Origin: Rhodocyclales bacterium
GTDB lineage: Bacteria; Pseudomonadota; Gammaproteobacteria; Burkholderiales; Rhodocyclaceae
Length of the DNA stretch: 64,000 nucleotides
NCBI GenBank assembly: GCA_016177805.1
Contig: JACOUN010000109.1
Span: 1-64,000, forward strand
Direction: 5' to 3'
Part shown: positions 38,515-47,665 of the stretch, in pieces
How positions within the stretch are numbered: position 1 is the first letter of the stretch
Layout: each line of letters begins with the position of its first letter
Translations under genes and position numbers: made by a program
Notes under the pieces: generated by a model
Seen by the model: only the letters and a program-made list of their open reading frames with translations
Told to the model about the DNA's origin: nothing
Database searches by the model: none

Positions 38515-39321
38515 TCAGGCGAGCCCGAACGTTTTCCTCAGGCCTTTCTCGACCGGCCCAGCGGGCATGAAGCGGCGCAACCTGGCCAGAAGAGACGCCA
38601 CGCCCTTGGGGGTACGGCGCATCCTCCAGGAACCCAGGGCGGCATCGACTATCGTGGCCGCTACGCCATCGGGCTCGGGCGCTTTTCGGACATTGTTCTG
38701 GATTGCCTGGGAGACGACGCCAAGCTCCTTGCCGTAGTCAGCGATTCGGGAAACGGTCTGGGGTGCGTTGAGATCCAGGTTGGTCTTGGTAAAGGCGGGT
38801 TCGACGAGCGCCACGCGGATGCCGAATTGGCGCACCTCGTGGTCCAGGGTCTCGGACAGTCCTTCAACGGCATGCTTGGAGGCCGAATAGAGCGCCATGT
38901 ACGGCGCGGGCAGAAAGCCCAGCACCGAGCTGACGTTGACGATGCGACCGGAACGCTGCTCGCGCATGTGCGGCAGCACGGCCTTGATCGTGCGCAAGAG
39001 GCCGAAGAGGTTGGTGTCGAACAGCTCTTTAGCTTCGGCAATCGACGTTTCTTCCGCCGCGCCCAGCAGGGTCACCCCCGCACTGTTGACCAGCACGTCG
39101 ATGCGCTTGGCTTGAGCGATGATGTTCTGGATGCCATGTTGAACCGATAGTTCGTCACGGATATCCATCTCGATGAGAGCAACGCCGGGTATCGCCTGGG
39201 CTTTTGCCATATTGCGCACGGTGCCGAATACCCGGCAACCCTGCTTGGCAAACTTCATGGCGGCGGCACGCCCTATGCCCGACGATACGCCGGTAATGAC
39301 GACAACTCTGGAATTCGACAT
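38515..39321 (-). CDS. Short-chain dehydrogenase/reductase
   Basis: A 268-residue SDR. The cofactor motif is TGVSSGIG at about 10-17, then the NSAG block (VLVNSAGVT) and the catalytic Y/K in [10 protein letters not shown] with Ser in VNVSSVLG. It could reduce an aldehyde or quinone-like substrate. It lies next to the second RND pump, transcribed in the same direction, and might be part of that operon. Confidence 0.9.
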   Translation of the reverse strand: MSNSRVVVITGVSSGIGRAAAMKFAKQGCRVFGTVRNMAKAQAIPGVALIEMDIRDELSVQHGIQNIIAQAKRIDVLVNSAGVTLLGAAEETSIAEAKELFDTNLFGLLRTIKAVLPHMREQRSGRIVNVSSVLGFLPAPYMALYSASKHAVEGLSETLDHEVRQFGIRVALVEPAFTKTNLDLNAPQTVSRIADYGKELGVVSQAIQNNVRKAPEPDGVAATIVDAALGSWRMRRTPKGVASLLARLRRFMPAGPVEKGLRKTFGLA

Positions 39322-39362
39322 GGCGGTTCCTTTCTGTATGACGAGATTGAAGTAACGGCAGA

Positions 39363-42300
39363 TCAGCTTTGCGCCGGGGCTGGCCTGATCTTGAACCAGA
39401 TCGCATACATCGCCGGCAGGAACACCAGGGTCAGCACCGTCCCGGCGAAGGTGCCGCCTATCAGGGTGTAGGCCAGCGTTCCCCAGAACACCGACTGGGT
39501 CAGCGGGATGAAGGCCAGGATCGCTGCCAGCGCGGTCAGGATCACCGGACGCGCGCGCTGCACGGTCGCTTCGACCACCGCACGGAATGGATCCAGCCCG
39601 GCTTGTTCGTTTTCACGAATCTGTCCGATCAATATCAGCGTGTTGCGCATCAGGATGCCCGACAGCGCGATCAGGCCGACCAGCGCATTGATGCCGAACG
39701 GCTGCTGGAACAACAGCAGGGTAGGCACGACGCCGATCAGGCCCAGCGGCGCGGTGGCGAACACCATCGTCATCGCCGGGATCGAGCGCACCTGGAAAAT
39801 GATGGTGATCAGGGTCAGCGCGATCATGATGGGGAACAGCGGCGCCAGGGCGCGATTGGCCTTGCCGGATTCCTCGATGGAACCGGCCATTTCGATCCGG
39901 TAGCCGGACGGCAGCTTGGCGATGATGGGCTGCAGATCCTTCCACACGGCGGTGGATACATCCGGCGGCTGCAAGCCCTCGGCGATATCACCGCGCACGG
40001 TGATGGTCGATGTGCGATCGCGGCGGCGCAGGATCGGGTCTTCCATGCGCACGTCCACTTTTCCGATTTGCGGCAGCGGAATCCGCTGGCCGGTGGCGCC
40101 AACCAGGGTGAAATCAGCAATCCGGCCCGGATCGAGCCGCGTGCTTCCGGCCGATCGGGCCGTGACCTGCACCGAACGGATGTCCTCGCGCACTGCAGTG
40201 ATCGGGACACCGCTCAGCAGGAACTGAAGCTGCTGGGCTACATCGGTGGACGTCAGGCCGATGCTCTGCAGGCGATCCTGATCGAGCGAGAAATGCAGCG
40301 TGGGCACGCGCTCGCCCCAGTCGGTGTTGACCGTCCGCATCCGGGGATCGGCCTGCATCACGCCCCGCACCTCGCCCGCGATGTCACGCAGCGTGTCCGG
40401 GTCCGGCCCCATGACACGGAAGGCCACGGGAAATGGCGACGGGGGGCCGAACACGATCTGGGTCACGCGCACCCGCGCCTCGGGCGCCAGCCCGTCGGCC
40501 ACCGCCTGGCGCAACCGGAACTTGAGGGCTTCGCGTTCGTGGTCATTGCCGGCGAGCACCACGATCTTGGCGAACGACGGATCGGGCAATTCCGGGGACA
40601 TCGCCAGGAAGAAGCGCGGCGCGCCCTGGCCGATGTAGGCGGTCACGATCCTGGCCTCCTCCTGCTGCGCCAGCCAGGCTTCGACCTTCGCCGTCGCGGC
40701 ACTGGTTTGCTCGATCGAGGTGCCATACGGCATCTGCACCTCGACCAGCACTTCCGGCCGGTCGGAGGTCGGGAAGAACTGCTTGTTGACCACGCCCATG
40801 CCCAGGATCGCGACCACGAAGGCGCCGATCACGCCCGCCGCGACCAGCCATTTGCGCCGCATCACCCCGCCCAGCAGCCGGCGGAAGCGCTCGTAGTTCG
40901 GCGTGGCGTAGAGGGCGCCGTGCCCACCCTCGTGTTGCCTGTAGTTCGGCAGCAGCTTCACCCCCAGGTAGGGCGTGAACACCACGGCGACCACCCACGA
41001 CGCGATGAGCGCAATGCCGACGATCCAGAACATGTTGCTGGTGTACTCGCCGGCGGTCGACCTGGCAAAGCCGTTGGGCATGAAGCCGATCGCCGTGACC
41101 AGCGTGCCGGCCAGCATCGGCGCGGCGGTATGGCTCCACGCATAGGCTGCGGCGCGCACGCGGTCGTAGCCCTCTTCCATCTTCACCACCATCATCTCGA
41201 TGGCGATGATCGCGTCATCGACCAGCAGGCCCAGGGCCAGGATCAGCGAGCCCAGCGTGATGCGGTCGAAGTTCTTGCCGCTGGCCGCCATGATGATGAA
41301 GACCGCCGCCAGGGTCAGCGGCACTGCGGCCGACACCACAATGCCGGCGCGCCAGCCCATGCTGAGGAAGCCCACCAGCATGACCACGCCGAGGGCGACC
41401 AGGAACTTGACCATGAACTCGCCGACCGCCGAGTCGATATTGACCGACTGGTCCGTGACTTTCGACAGGCTCATGCCGAGCGGCATCTCGGCGTTGATCG
41501 CCGCCGCCTCCGCCTCCAGCGCCTGGCCCAGATCGAGGCCGTTCCAGCCCTCGCGCATGACCACGCCGAGCAGCAAGGCCGGCTCGCCGTTGTTGCGGAT
41601 CAGGAAGGTGGCCGGATCTTCGTAGCCGCGCTTCACCTCGGCGATGTCGCCGAGCTTCAGCGTACGGCCCCGCGCTGCGACCGGCGTATTGCGGATCGTT
41701 TCCAGATCGTCGATCGCGCCGTCCAGGCGGATGAAGACCTGCGGACCCTTGGCTTCGATCGAGCCGGCGGGCGTCATGGCGTTGCGCCCGTTCAGTGCAG
41801 CGAAGAGGTCGCGCGGCGAAACGCCCAGCGTCGCGAGGCGGTCATGGGAGAACTCGACGAAAATCCGTTCGGCCTGCTCGCCGATGATGTTCACCTTCTT
41901 GACCCCCGGCACGTGCAGCAGGCGCTGGCGCAGGGTCTCCGCGTCGCGCACCAGGTGCCGATGCGGCTCGCCCTTGGCCTTCAGGGCATAGAGCGCAAAG
42001 GTCACGTCGGCGTATTCGTCGTTCACCGCCGGGCCGATGACGCCGCGCGGCAGCTTGCCGGCCTCGTCGCCGAGTTTCTTGCGCGCCTGGTAGAACTGAT
42101 CGGGGACGTCGGCGGGCGGCGCGCTGTCGAGCAGGTGCACGGTGCTGAAGGCCAGGCCCGGTCGGGTGAAGGTCTCGGTCCGGTCATACCAGCGCAGTTC
42201 CTGCATGCGCTTTTCCAGCGGCTCGGCGACCAGCTCTTCCATTTCCTTGGCCGTGGCTCCCGGCCAGGCGGTGATCACGGTCATCTGCTTGATGGTAAAG

Positions 42301-42425
42301 GCGGGGTCCTCCGCCCGGCCCAGGGTCAGAAAGGCCACGACACCGGCGACGAAGATCGCCAGCATCAGGAACAGGGTGACCGAGCGCTCGCGTACGGCGA
42401 GGGCGGAGAGGTTGAAAGCACTCAT
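39363..42425 (-). CDS. HAE1-type RND efflux pump
   Basis: A 1020-residue RND transporter, N-terminus [16 protein letters not shown] and TM4 with [13 protein letters not shown] (the proton-relay DD pair), which point to the drug-exporting HAE1 class (TriC/VexF-like) rather than the metal class. It would expel lipophilic compounds via the adaptor and outer-membrane channel encoded beside it. Its ATG overlaps the adaptor stop by 4 bp. TetR operators flank the adaptor promoter. Confidence 0.92.
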   Translation of the reverse strand: MSAFNLSALAVRERSVTLFLMLAIFVAGVVAFLTLGRAEDPAFTIKQMTVITAWPGATAKEMEELVAEPLEKRMQELRWYDRTETFTRPGLAFSTVHLLDSAPPADVPDQFYQARKKLGDEAGKLPRGVIGPAVNDEYADVTFALYALKAKGEPHRHLVRDAETLRQRLLHVPGVKKVNIIGEQAERIFVEFSHDRLATLGVSPRDLFAALNGRNAMTPAGSIEAKGPQVFIRLDGAIDDLETIRNTPVAARGRTLKLGDIAEVKRGYEDPATFLIRNNGEPALLLGVVMREGWNGLDLGQALEAEAAAINAEMPLGMSLSKVTDQSVNIDSAVGEFMVKFLVALGVVMLVGFLSMGWRAGIVVSAAVPLTLAAVFIIMAASGKNFDRITLGSLILALGLLVDDAIIAIEMMVVKMEEGYDRVRAAAYAWSHTAAPMLAGTLVTAIGFMPNGFARSTAGEYTSNMFWIVGIALIASWVVAVVFTPYLGVKLLPNYRQHEGGHGALYATPNYERFRRLLGGVMRRKWLVAAGVIGAFVVAILGMGVVNKQFFPTSDRPEVLVEVQMPYGTSIEQTSAATAKVEAWLAQQEEARIVTAYIGQGAPRFFLAMSPELPDPSFAKIVVLAGNDHEREALKFRLRQAVADGLAPEARVRVTQIVFGPPSPFPVAFRVMGPDPDTLRDIAGEVRGVMQADPRMRTVNTDWGERVPTLHFSLDQDRLQSIGLTSTDVAQQLQFLLSGVPITAVREDIRSVQVTARSAGSTRLDPGRIADFTLVGATGQRIPLPQIGKVDVRMEDPILRRRDRTSTITVRGDIAEGLQPPDVSTAVWKDLQPIIAKLPSGYRIEMAGSIEESGKANRALAPLFPIMIALTLITIIFQVRSIPAMTMVFATAPLGLIGVVPTLLLFQQPFGINALVGLIALSGILMRNTLILIGQIRENEQAGLDPFRAVVEATVQRARPVILTALAAILAFIPLTQSVFWGTLAYTLIGGTFAGTVLTLVFLPAMYAIWFKIRPAPAQS

Positions 42426-43648
42426 TGGGTGGCCCCCACGCTCGCAGCACCGGCTCGCTGCCCCCCAAGGTGGCTGACGCTTACTTGGGGCGGCCCGGCG
42501 TGCGCTCGGTCGGCCCCCACGCTCGCAGCCCCGCCGGCCACCGCCATCTTTTTCGCCGTTTCGTCCCCGGCAACTCGCACCTGCTCGCCTTCGCGCAGCA
42601 AGTGCGCGCCGAGCGCGACGACTCGATCACCCGCCTTGAGGCCGCCGTCGATGAGCGCGGAATCCTCACCGAGGCCGGCCAGTTGCACCGCACGCCAGGT
42701 GATCTGGGACCCCTCGGATCCCGTCTCTTCGACCAGCCATACGCCGGGCCCCTTGCCCGCATCGAAGAGCGCGCCGATCGGCACCTGCAGCGTCGGGGCG
42801 GACCGGCCATCCGGAATCTCGATGGAGACGGTCGAGCCCAGCGGCACGTCCGCCAGGCGCCCCTCCAGCACGTAGCGCGCCTCGAAGGTGCGCGTCTGGG
42901 GGTCGGCGGCGTTGGACAACTGGCGAAGCCGCGCGGCGCCAGCCAGCCCGTTTCCGTACAGCGTCGCGCGCCCCGCCGAGCCGATCGCCGGGAGCAGGGT
43001 TTCGGGCAGCTCGATGACCGCTTCGCGGCGCCCGGCATGCGCCACGCGGACGACCACCTGCCCGGCACCGACGACCTGGCCCGGCTCCGCCAGGGTCTCC
43101 ACCACCACGCCATCCGCGTCGGCGAGCAGGACCGTGTAGCCGGTTTCGTTGCGCGCTACTTCGGCCTGGGCCTGGGCCGCCTTGAGTTCGGCCCGCGCCG
43201 AATCGGCGGCGGTCTTGATCTTGTCGTAGGCCGAGGCCGACACCGCGCCCGCCGAGACGAGGTCGCGATGTCGCGCCTCGTCTTCCGCGGTCTGGCGCGC
43301 GCGCGCCGTGGCGGCGGCAACCGCCTCGTCAAAGGCGCGGGTGGCGAGCCGCAGGTCGGTGGGGTCGATACGCATCAGCGGCTGGCCGCGCTTGACGGCC
43401 TGCCCGGTATCGACCAGGCGCTCCAGGAGCTTGCCGGGAACGCGGAAACCGAGGTCGCTCTGCACCCGCGCCGCGACGACACCGGTGAATGAACGCTCGG
43501 CCTGGATGGCGGTTGTTACCGGCGCGACCCGTACGAATGGAATCTGGGTCCGCGGATCGATTGAAGAAGTGGCGTCGCTGCACGCGGCCAGAGCCAAGGG
43601 CAGCAAACCGATGACGGCGAGGAAAGGGATGTTGCGGCGCTGAAACAT
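42422..43648 (-). CDS. RND periplasmic adaptor lipoprotein
   Basis: A 408-residue membrane-fusion protein. The lipobox LALAACSD gives an outer-leaflet anchor. Domains run lipoyl (GFRVPGKLLERLVDTGQAVKRGQPLM), alpha hairpin, lipoyl, beta-barrel. The C-terminal ~40 residues (VAGGAASVGADRAHAGP ...) are not adaptor-like; they are encoded by a dispersed GC-rich repeat, with an 18-bp unit present twice (42431-42448, 42522-42539). The ATG at 43648 starts the lipoprotein signal. Confidence 0.88.
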   Translation of the reverse strand: MFQRRNIPFLAVIGLLPLALAACSDATSSIDPRTQIPFVRVAPVTTAIQAERSFTGVVAARVQSDLGFRVPGKLLERLVDTGQAVKRGQPLMRIDPTDLRLATRAFDEAVAAATARARQTAEDEARHRDLVSAGAVSASAYDKIKTAADSARAELKAAQAQAEVARNETGYTVLLADADGVVVETLAEPGQVVGAGQVVVRVAHAGRREAVIELPETLLPAIGSAGRATLYGNGLAGAARLRQLSNAADPQTRTFEARYVLEGRLADVPLGSTVSIEIPDGRSAPTLQVPIGALFDAGKGPGVWLVEETGSEGSQITWRAVQLAGLGEDSALIDGGLKAGDRVVALGAHLLREGEQVRVAGDETAKKMAVAGGAASVGADRAHAGPPQVSVSHLGGQRAGAASVGATQ

Positions 43649-43686
43649 GGCGACCTCCGTGAATGCGAAGGCCTCCATCCTCTACC

Positions 43687-43713
43687 TAGTGACCATTACT
43701 GTCAATAGTCACC
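43687..43713. promoter_or_regulatory. TetR operator candidate upstream of the adaptor
   Basis: TAGTGAC-N12-TAGTCACC, an inverted repeat 39 bp upstream of the adaptor ATG (43648). The same half-sites with the identical 12-bp spacer occur at 44386-44412. A TTGACA on the minus strand lies within it. Confidence 0.7.
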
Positions 43714-43731
43714 AATCAAATTCTCGAATCG

Positions 43732-44349
43732 TTACGGCGCCAGACTGCGTAACACCAGGTTGGAAAGCTGCACCGGCGCGTCCTCGACCACATCCAGGTT
43801 GTACTGGAGCAGGAGCGGATTGACGTAGGGCTGCATGACGAGATAGATCGCATGCACCGTCTCGTCCAGCGGCGTCTTGCGCTCGAACTCGCCGCTCTCC
43901 CGCCCTTCGCGGACCACTTCCATCAGGATCTGCCGGATGCGCTCACAGTAGGCTTGGGCGGATGGCCATCCCTCGCCTGCGGAATGCGCGGCGATGTCGT
44001 ACAGCTTGCGATCGTTGAAGAACAGACTCGCGCCGGTCGACGCCAAGCTCTTGAACATTCGTCGGAATTTTTCCGTTGGCGTGCTCGCTCCGGCCACCGC
44101 CTCTTCGACTGCCACGACGATGGCGCTCAAGGTCCTGGCGCAGATGGCCTCGCCGATACCCTGCTTGGAATCGAAGAACTTATAGATATAAGCCTTGGAA
44201 AAACCGATCGCCTTGGCCAGGTCGGAGACCGTGGTCTTGTCGAAGCCGTAATGACTGAAGTGTGCTTCGGCTGCCTCGACGATCTGATCTCTGACGCTGT
44301 GGTCGACGGGGCCGCGCGACTGGGGGGTGGAAGTTTCGGTTTCACTCAT
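43732..44349 (-). CDS. TetR-family repressor
   Basis: A 205-residue repressor: an N-terminal HTH (FDKTTVSDLAKAIGFSKAYIYKFFDSKQ) and a helical ligand domain. It lies between the adaptor (same direction) and the outer-membrane channel (divergent), and two identical palindromes lie in the flanking gaps, so it probably represses both. The ATG at 44349 starts just before the HTH region; longer N-terminal starts are less likely. Confidence 0.9.
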   Translation of the reverse strand: MSETETSTPQSRGPVDHSVRDQIVEAAEAHFSHYGFDKTTVSDLAKAIGFSKAYIYKFFDSKQGIGEAICARTLSAIVVAVEEAVAGASTPTEKFRRMFKSLASTGASLFFNDRKLYDIAAHSAGEGWPSAQAYCERIRQILMEVVREGRESGEFERKTPLDETVHAIYLVMQPYVNPLLLQYNLDVVEDAPVQLSNLVLRSLAP

Positions 44350-44377
44350 GGGCAAACGATACCTCGTATGCAATAAC

Positions 44378-44406
44378 TTGACAACTAGTGACTGTTTTGG
44401 ATTATA
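44378..44406 (+). promoter_or_regulatory. Sigma-70 promoter for the outer-membrane channel
   Basis: A TTGACA (44378-44383), 17 bp spacer, ATTATA (44401-44406). The TetR operator overlaps the spacer and -10, fitting repression by occlusion. The channel ATG is 36 bp from the -10. Confidence 0.7.
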
Positions 44407-44412
44407 GTCACC
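44386..44412. promoter_or_regulatory. TetR operator candidate between repressor and channel
   Basis: TAGTGAC-N12-TAGTCACC, same half sites and spacing as at 43687-43713. It overlaps the promoter of the outer-membrane channel, and may also control the divergent repressor. Confidence 0.75.
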
Positions 44413-44441
44413 GCAACCGTTCAACTCTTCGAAGGACACTC

Positions 44442-45932
44442 ATGTTCGCCCACCCCCGCTCCCTCGCCCTGCTGCTGAGCGTCGGCGTCTTGACGGGCTG
44501 CGCCGTCATACCCGACTACCGGCGGCCCGAGATCGCTCTGTCGCCCACCTTCCTCGGCCAGCAAGGCGTCGATCACCGGCAGGCGCGGCACCAGGCCGAC
44601 CTCACGGTCTGGTGGGCCGCCTTCGACGATGCGCTGCTGACGCGCTTCGTCTCCCTGGCCGTGGAGCAGAACCTGGACATCGCGCAAGCGGCGGCACGGC
44701 TCGCCCAGGCGCGTGCGTCCCTGCGCTACGCCGATGCTGCGCTGCTGCCGGCGGGCAACGCGAGTATAAGCGCTACGCGCGGCTACCAGTCGGTCGAGAC
44801 TCCGCTGGGGCAGGTGCTCGACGCCACGCCTGGCTTCGACCGCAGCGGCAGCGCCTACGAAGCCAACCTCGGTGCGAGCTGGGAGCTCGACGTGTTCGGC
44901 GGCCTGCGACGCGGACAGGAGGCTGCCCGCGCGGACTACGAGGCCTCCGAGGCCGGCGCGGCGGCGACACGGCTGGCCGTGACCGCGCAGACGGCAGACG
45001 TGTACATGACGGTCCGCGGCCTGCAGGCGCGCATCGACATCGCCACACAGCAGGTGGAGACCCGCCGCCGGCTGCTGGCCATGGTCATGCTCCAATACGA
45101 GAAGGGGATCGCCGCCGAGCTTCAGATGAATCAGGCCGAGGGCTCGCTGACCCAGGCCGAGGCGCAGATCCCTGAGTTGGAGGCCGGTCTCGATGCTGCG
45201 ATGAACGCGCTCGACGTGCTGCTCGGCGTGCAACCTGGCACCACCCGCGCGGAACTGGCCGCGGTGGCGCCGATTCCGGTCGCACCGGGGTTGGCCGAGA
45301 CCGGCACCCCGGCCGAACTGATCCGGCGCCGGCCCGATCTCATCGTCGCCGAACGCCGCCTGGCGGCGGCCAATGCGCGCATCGGCATGGCGATCTCGGA
45401 GTACTACCCGAAGTTCTCGCTCGCCGCCCTGCTGGGCAGCGCCACCGCAGTCGCCAGCGGCAACCTCTTCAGCGGGGCCGCCAGTCAGGCTCAGGGTGTC
45501 CTCGGGCTGCGCTGGCGCCTGTTCGACTTCGGTCGCGTCGACGCGCAGATCGCCGCCGCGCGTGGTCAGGAGGCCGAAGCCCTGGCGGCCTGGCGGCTGG
45601 CCGTGCTGCGCGCGACCGAGGATGTCGAGAACGCCTTCTCCGCGCTGATCAAGCGCGAGACCCAGGTCGGCATCCTGGAGCGCGGTGAGTCGGCGGTCGC
45701 CCGCGCGCGCGCGAACTCGCTGGCGGCCTACCAGGGCGGCGTGGTCAGCCTGATCGAGGTGCTGAATGCCGACGACAACCTGCTGCAGGTGCGCGACGCC
45801 AAGGCCCAGGCGCAAACCGAGGCCGCGCGCGCCGCCATTGCCTCCTTCCGGGCGCTGGGGGGCGGATGGGGTGCACGGATCGCGAGCACCGACAGCCCCT
45901 CTGCCGACCTTTCCACCACCAATCGCAGGTAA
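44442..45932 (+). CDS. RND outer-membrane channel lipoprotein (NodT-type)
   Basis: A 496-residue TolC/NodT-type outer-membrane factor with lipobox LTGC (to C20), two OEP repeats and the typical LDVFGG and LRWRLFDFGR segments. It completes the adaptor/pump system encoded on the other strand. An AAGGA site precedes ATG 44442. Confidence 0.92.
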   Translation: MFAHPRSLALLLSVGVLTGCAVIPDYRRPEIALSPTFLGQQGVDHRQARHQADLTVWWAAFDDALLTRFVSLAVEQNLDIAQAAARLAQARASLRYADAALLPAGNASISATRGYQSVETPLGQVLDATPGFDRSGSAYEANLGASWELDVFGGLRRGQEAARADYEASEAGAAATRLAVTAQTADVYMTVRGLQARIDIATQQVETRRRLLAMVMLQYEKGIAAELQMNQAEGSLTQAEAQIPELEAGLDAAMNALDVLLGVQPGTTRAELAAVAPIPVAPGLAETGTPAELIRRRPDLIVAERRLAAANARIGMAISEYYPKFSLAALLGSATAVASGNLFSGAASQAQGVLGLRWRLFDFGRVDAQIAAARGQEAEALAAWRLAVLRATEDVENAFSALIKRETQVGILERGESAVARARANSLAAYQGGVVSLIEVLNADDNLLQVRDAKAQAQTEAARAAIASFRALGGGWGARIASTDSPSADLSTTNRR

Positions 45933-45937
45933 ACAAC

Positions 45938-46078
45938 ATGCTCGGAACGAACCATTCATGGGTGCTCGTCACGGGCGCATCGAGCGGCTTCGACGAGGAG
46001 TTCGCCCGCCAATACGCCGCGCAAGGCCAAGCCCTGGTTCTGGCGGCGCGCCAACTGCTTCACCACAACAGGAGACTC
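45938..46078 (+). pseudogene. N-terminal SDR remnant
   Basis: From ATG 45938 the first ~36 codons encode an SDR start (VLVTGASSGFDEEFARQYAA), with the cofactor-binding TGASSG motif. Then the sequence runs straight into the next gene's ribosome site without a stop. It looks like a 5' fragment left after deletion of the rest of an SDR gene. Confidence 0.7.
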
Positions 46079-46081
46079 ATC

Positions 46082-46417
46082 ATGAAATCGATTCTGGCTT
46101 TGTCCGGCATCGTCCTCATCCTTTCCGCCCACAGCGCGCTGGCCGATCCCGCTCGCCCGCTGGACCCGCACGAGCGGGCGCGGCAGTTGATACTGAGCGC
46201 AACACAGCATTCGGCCGCCACCCTCGTCACGGCGACAAGCGCGGCGCCAGCGCTGGCGCCGACCGATCCGCATGATCTCGTGCGTCAGCGTATCCTCGGC
46301 TCGGCCGTGGCGGGCGGCGCGTTCCGGCCCACACTCGCGATGGGGTCGCAGCCAGCGATCGACCCGCACGAGAGCGCCCGCCGCACGATCCTGGGAATCC
46401 CGGGTGAGCGTCGGTGA
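46082..46417 (+). CDS. Small exported protein with DPH repeats
   Basis: A 111-residue exported protein; signal peptide (MKSILALSGIVLILSAHSALA). The mature part repeats DPH-x3-R-x2-IL three times: DPHERARQLIL, DPHDLVRQRILG and DPHESARRTILG. No known family. The repeats are spaced about 35-40 residues apart. A ribosome site (AGGAG) lies upstream, in-frame with the SDR remnant. Confidence 0.65.
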   Translation: MKSILALSGIVLILSAHSALADPARPLDPHERARQLILSATQHSAATLVTATSAAPALAPTDPHDLVRQRILGSAVAGGAFRPTLAMGSQPAIDPHESARRTILGIPGERR

Positions 46418-46589
46418 GCAGATCCACATCGTGCGGCGAGCGCCCGCAGCATCGCAGCCGTGATCGGCGCGTCTCGGCGCCACGGTCTCTCGCCGGAAAA
46501 CCTGCATCAAGGACGTCAATCTCATGACGACGCCAACCCACGCAGTGAATCCCGAAGAAACGCTTGCCCACTGGCGGGATGAGGAGAGA

Positions 46590-46700
46590 GGCGGCCCCGC
46601 TGGCGCGGACAAAGAGCGCCTGGCCGTCGCCGTCCTTGAGCGTGTAGTCCCTGCCGGTGGGTTTGGCCAGACGGGCGGCCGTGCCTGTGAGATGCCTCGT
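46590..46700 (-). pseudogene. Tyrosine integrase N-terminal remnant
   Basis: On the minus strand about 35 codons, including LAKPTGRDYTLKDGDGQAL and FVRASGA, match the Arm-type DNA-binding domain (DUF4102) at the start of phage/island integrases. The start codon, the catalytic domain and everything after are missing. It lies about 225 bp from the tRNA-Gly CCA end, in the orientation common for island integrases. Confidence 0.65.
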
Positions 46701-46758
46701 ACATCTCCCCGTCTCGTTGGATTGAGGAGAAATGCACCGCCCGCAGCGGGGCCACGTC

Positions 46759-46825
46759 CGGAGGAAACCGAACCGCCGCTCGCCCCGATCGATGTACTGG
46801 AAGATGTATTAATACCCGTGGCCGG
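46759..46825 (+). repeat. 67-bp direct repeat, copy B
   Basis: Same sequence as 38386-38452 with seven differences in 67 bp, same orientation, followed by hairpin CCAGCGG-AAC-CCGCTGG (46835-46851). It sits between the integrase remnant and the tRNA-Gly terminator. Confidence 0.85.
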
Positions 46826-46855
46826 GGGTGGCTTCCAGCGGAACCCGCTGGAATG

Positions 46856-46881
46856 AAAAAAGGGACCGAAGTCCCTTTTTT
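46856..46881 (-). terminator. Rho-independent terminator of tRNA-Gly
   Basis: AAAAAAGGGAC-CGAA-GTCCCTTTTTT: a GC stem flanked by A and T runs, usable in both directions, about 44 bp beyond the tRNA CCA end. Confidence 0.8.
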
Positions 46882-46924
46882 CAACCGCCAGGGGAGTTCA
46901 GTAGAACTCCGTAGCAGTGCATCT

Positions 46925-47000
46925 GGAGCGGGAAACGAGGCTCGAACTCGCGACCTCAACCTTGGCAAGGTTGCGCTCTACCAACTGAGCTATTCCCGCT
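46925..47000 (-). tRNA. tRNA-Gly (GCC)
   Basis: A 76-nt cloverleaf on the minus strand. GCGGGAA pairs with TTCCCGC, T and encoded CCA follow. The anticodon loop CTTGCCAA carries GCC and the T arm holds GAGTTCGAGCCTC. A hairpin terminator follows. An integrase remnant close by suggests use as an integration site. Confidence 0.95.
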
Positions 47001-47036
47001 GGAAAGACCGCCATTATAGTGACGCTTCGAGTGCTG

Positions 47037-47630
47037 TCAACCGCTTTTCCGCCCTTGCTGCGCTTCCGGGTGCAGCAACTGCGGCAGCGCGCGTCGCAGG
47101 TAGTAACCCATCGACCACAGGGTCAGCGCTGCGGCGATGTAGATCAGCACGCTGCCAAGCATGCGCAGGTCTACCGACAACACGCGCTCGTTGTACAGCA
47201 GCATCGGAATGGCGCTCATCTGGGCGGCGGTCTTGAACTTGCCTATGGTGGCCACCGCCACGCTCGCCGAACGCCCGATACGTGCCATCCACTCGCGCAG
47301 CGCCGAGATCGTGATCTCGCGCCCTATCATCACGACCGCGATGATGGCGTCCAGGCGCGCCAGTTGCACCAGCAGGATCAACGCGGTCGCCACCATGAGC
47401 TTGTCCGCGACCGGGTCGAGAAACGCGCCGAAGGCCGAGGTCTGCCCGAGACTGCGGGCAAGATAGCCGTCAAACCAGTCGGTGACCGCAGCCACCATGA
47501 AGATCACCGTCGCGATGAGGTTCTTGCTGCCGGTGGCGAGCGTGGCGTCGGGAAGATAGAACACCCCCACGAACAGTGGAATCAGGGCGATGCGTGCCCA
47601 GGTGAGGGTGTTCGGTATGTTTAGTGGCAT
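47037..47630 (-). CDS. pgsA: CDP-diacylglycerol-glycerol-3-phosphate phosphatidyltransferase
   Basis: A 197-residue membrane enzyme of phosphatidylglycerol synthesis. The CDP-alcohol phosphotransferase signature is visible: DGYLAR, then G in SAFGAFLDPVADK (DGx2ARx8Gx3Dx3D). The ATG at 47630 begins MPLNIPNTLTWARI, the usual family N-terminus. It follows uvrC by 35 bp in the same direction. Confidence 0.95.
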   Translation of the reverse strand: MPLNIPNTLTWARIALIPLFVGVFYLPDATLATGSKNLIATVIFMVAAVTDWFDGYLARSLGQTSAFGAFLDPVADKLMVATALILLVQLARLDAIIAVVMIGREITISALREWMARIGRSASVAVATIGKFKTAAQMSAIPMLLYNERVLSVDLRMLGSVLIYIAAALTLWSMGYYLRRALPQLLHPEAQQGRKSG

Positions 47631-47665
47631 GAATCTGGCCCCCGGGGGCCGCGTGGAATGGTGCA

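Noticed and set aside
39369-42875. A very long open frame on the plus strand opposite the second RND pump
   Set aside because: It is the antisense shadow of a high-GC RND gene. Its predicted protein is rich in His, Arg and Gln and lacks family motifs.
46524-46856. A plus-strand frame starting near the integrase remnant and ending in the 67-bp repeat
   Set aside because: It runs antisense across the integrase remnant and lacks a ribosome site; only the repeat part matches 38386-38452.
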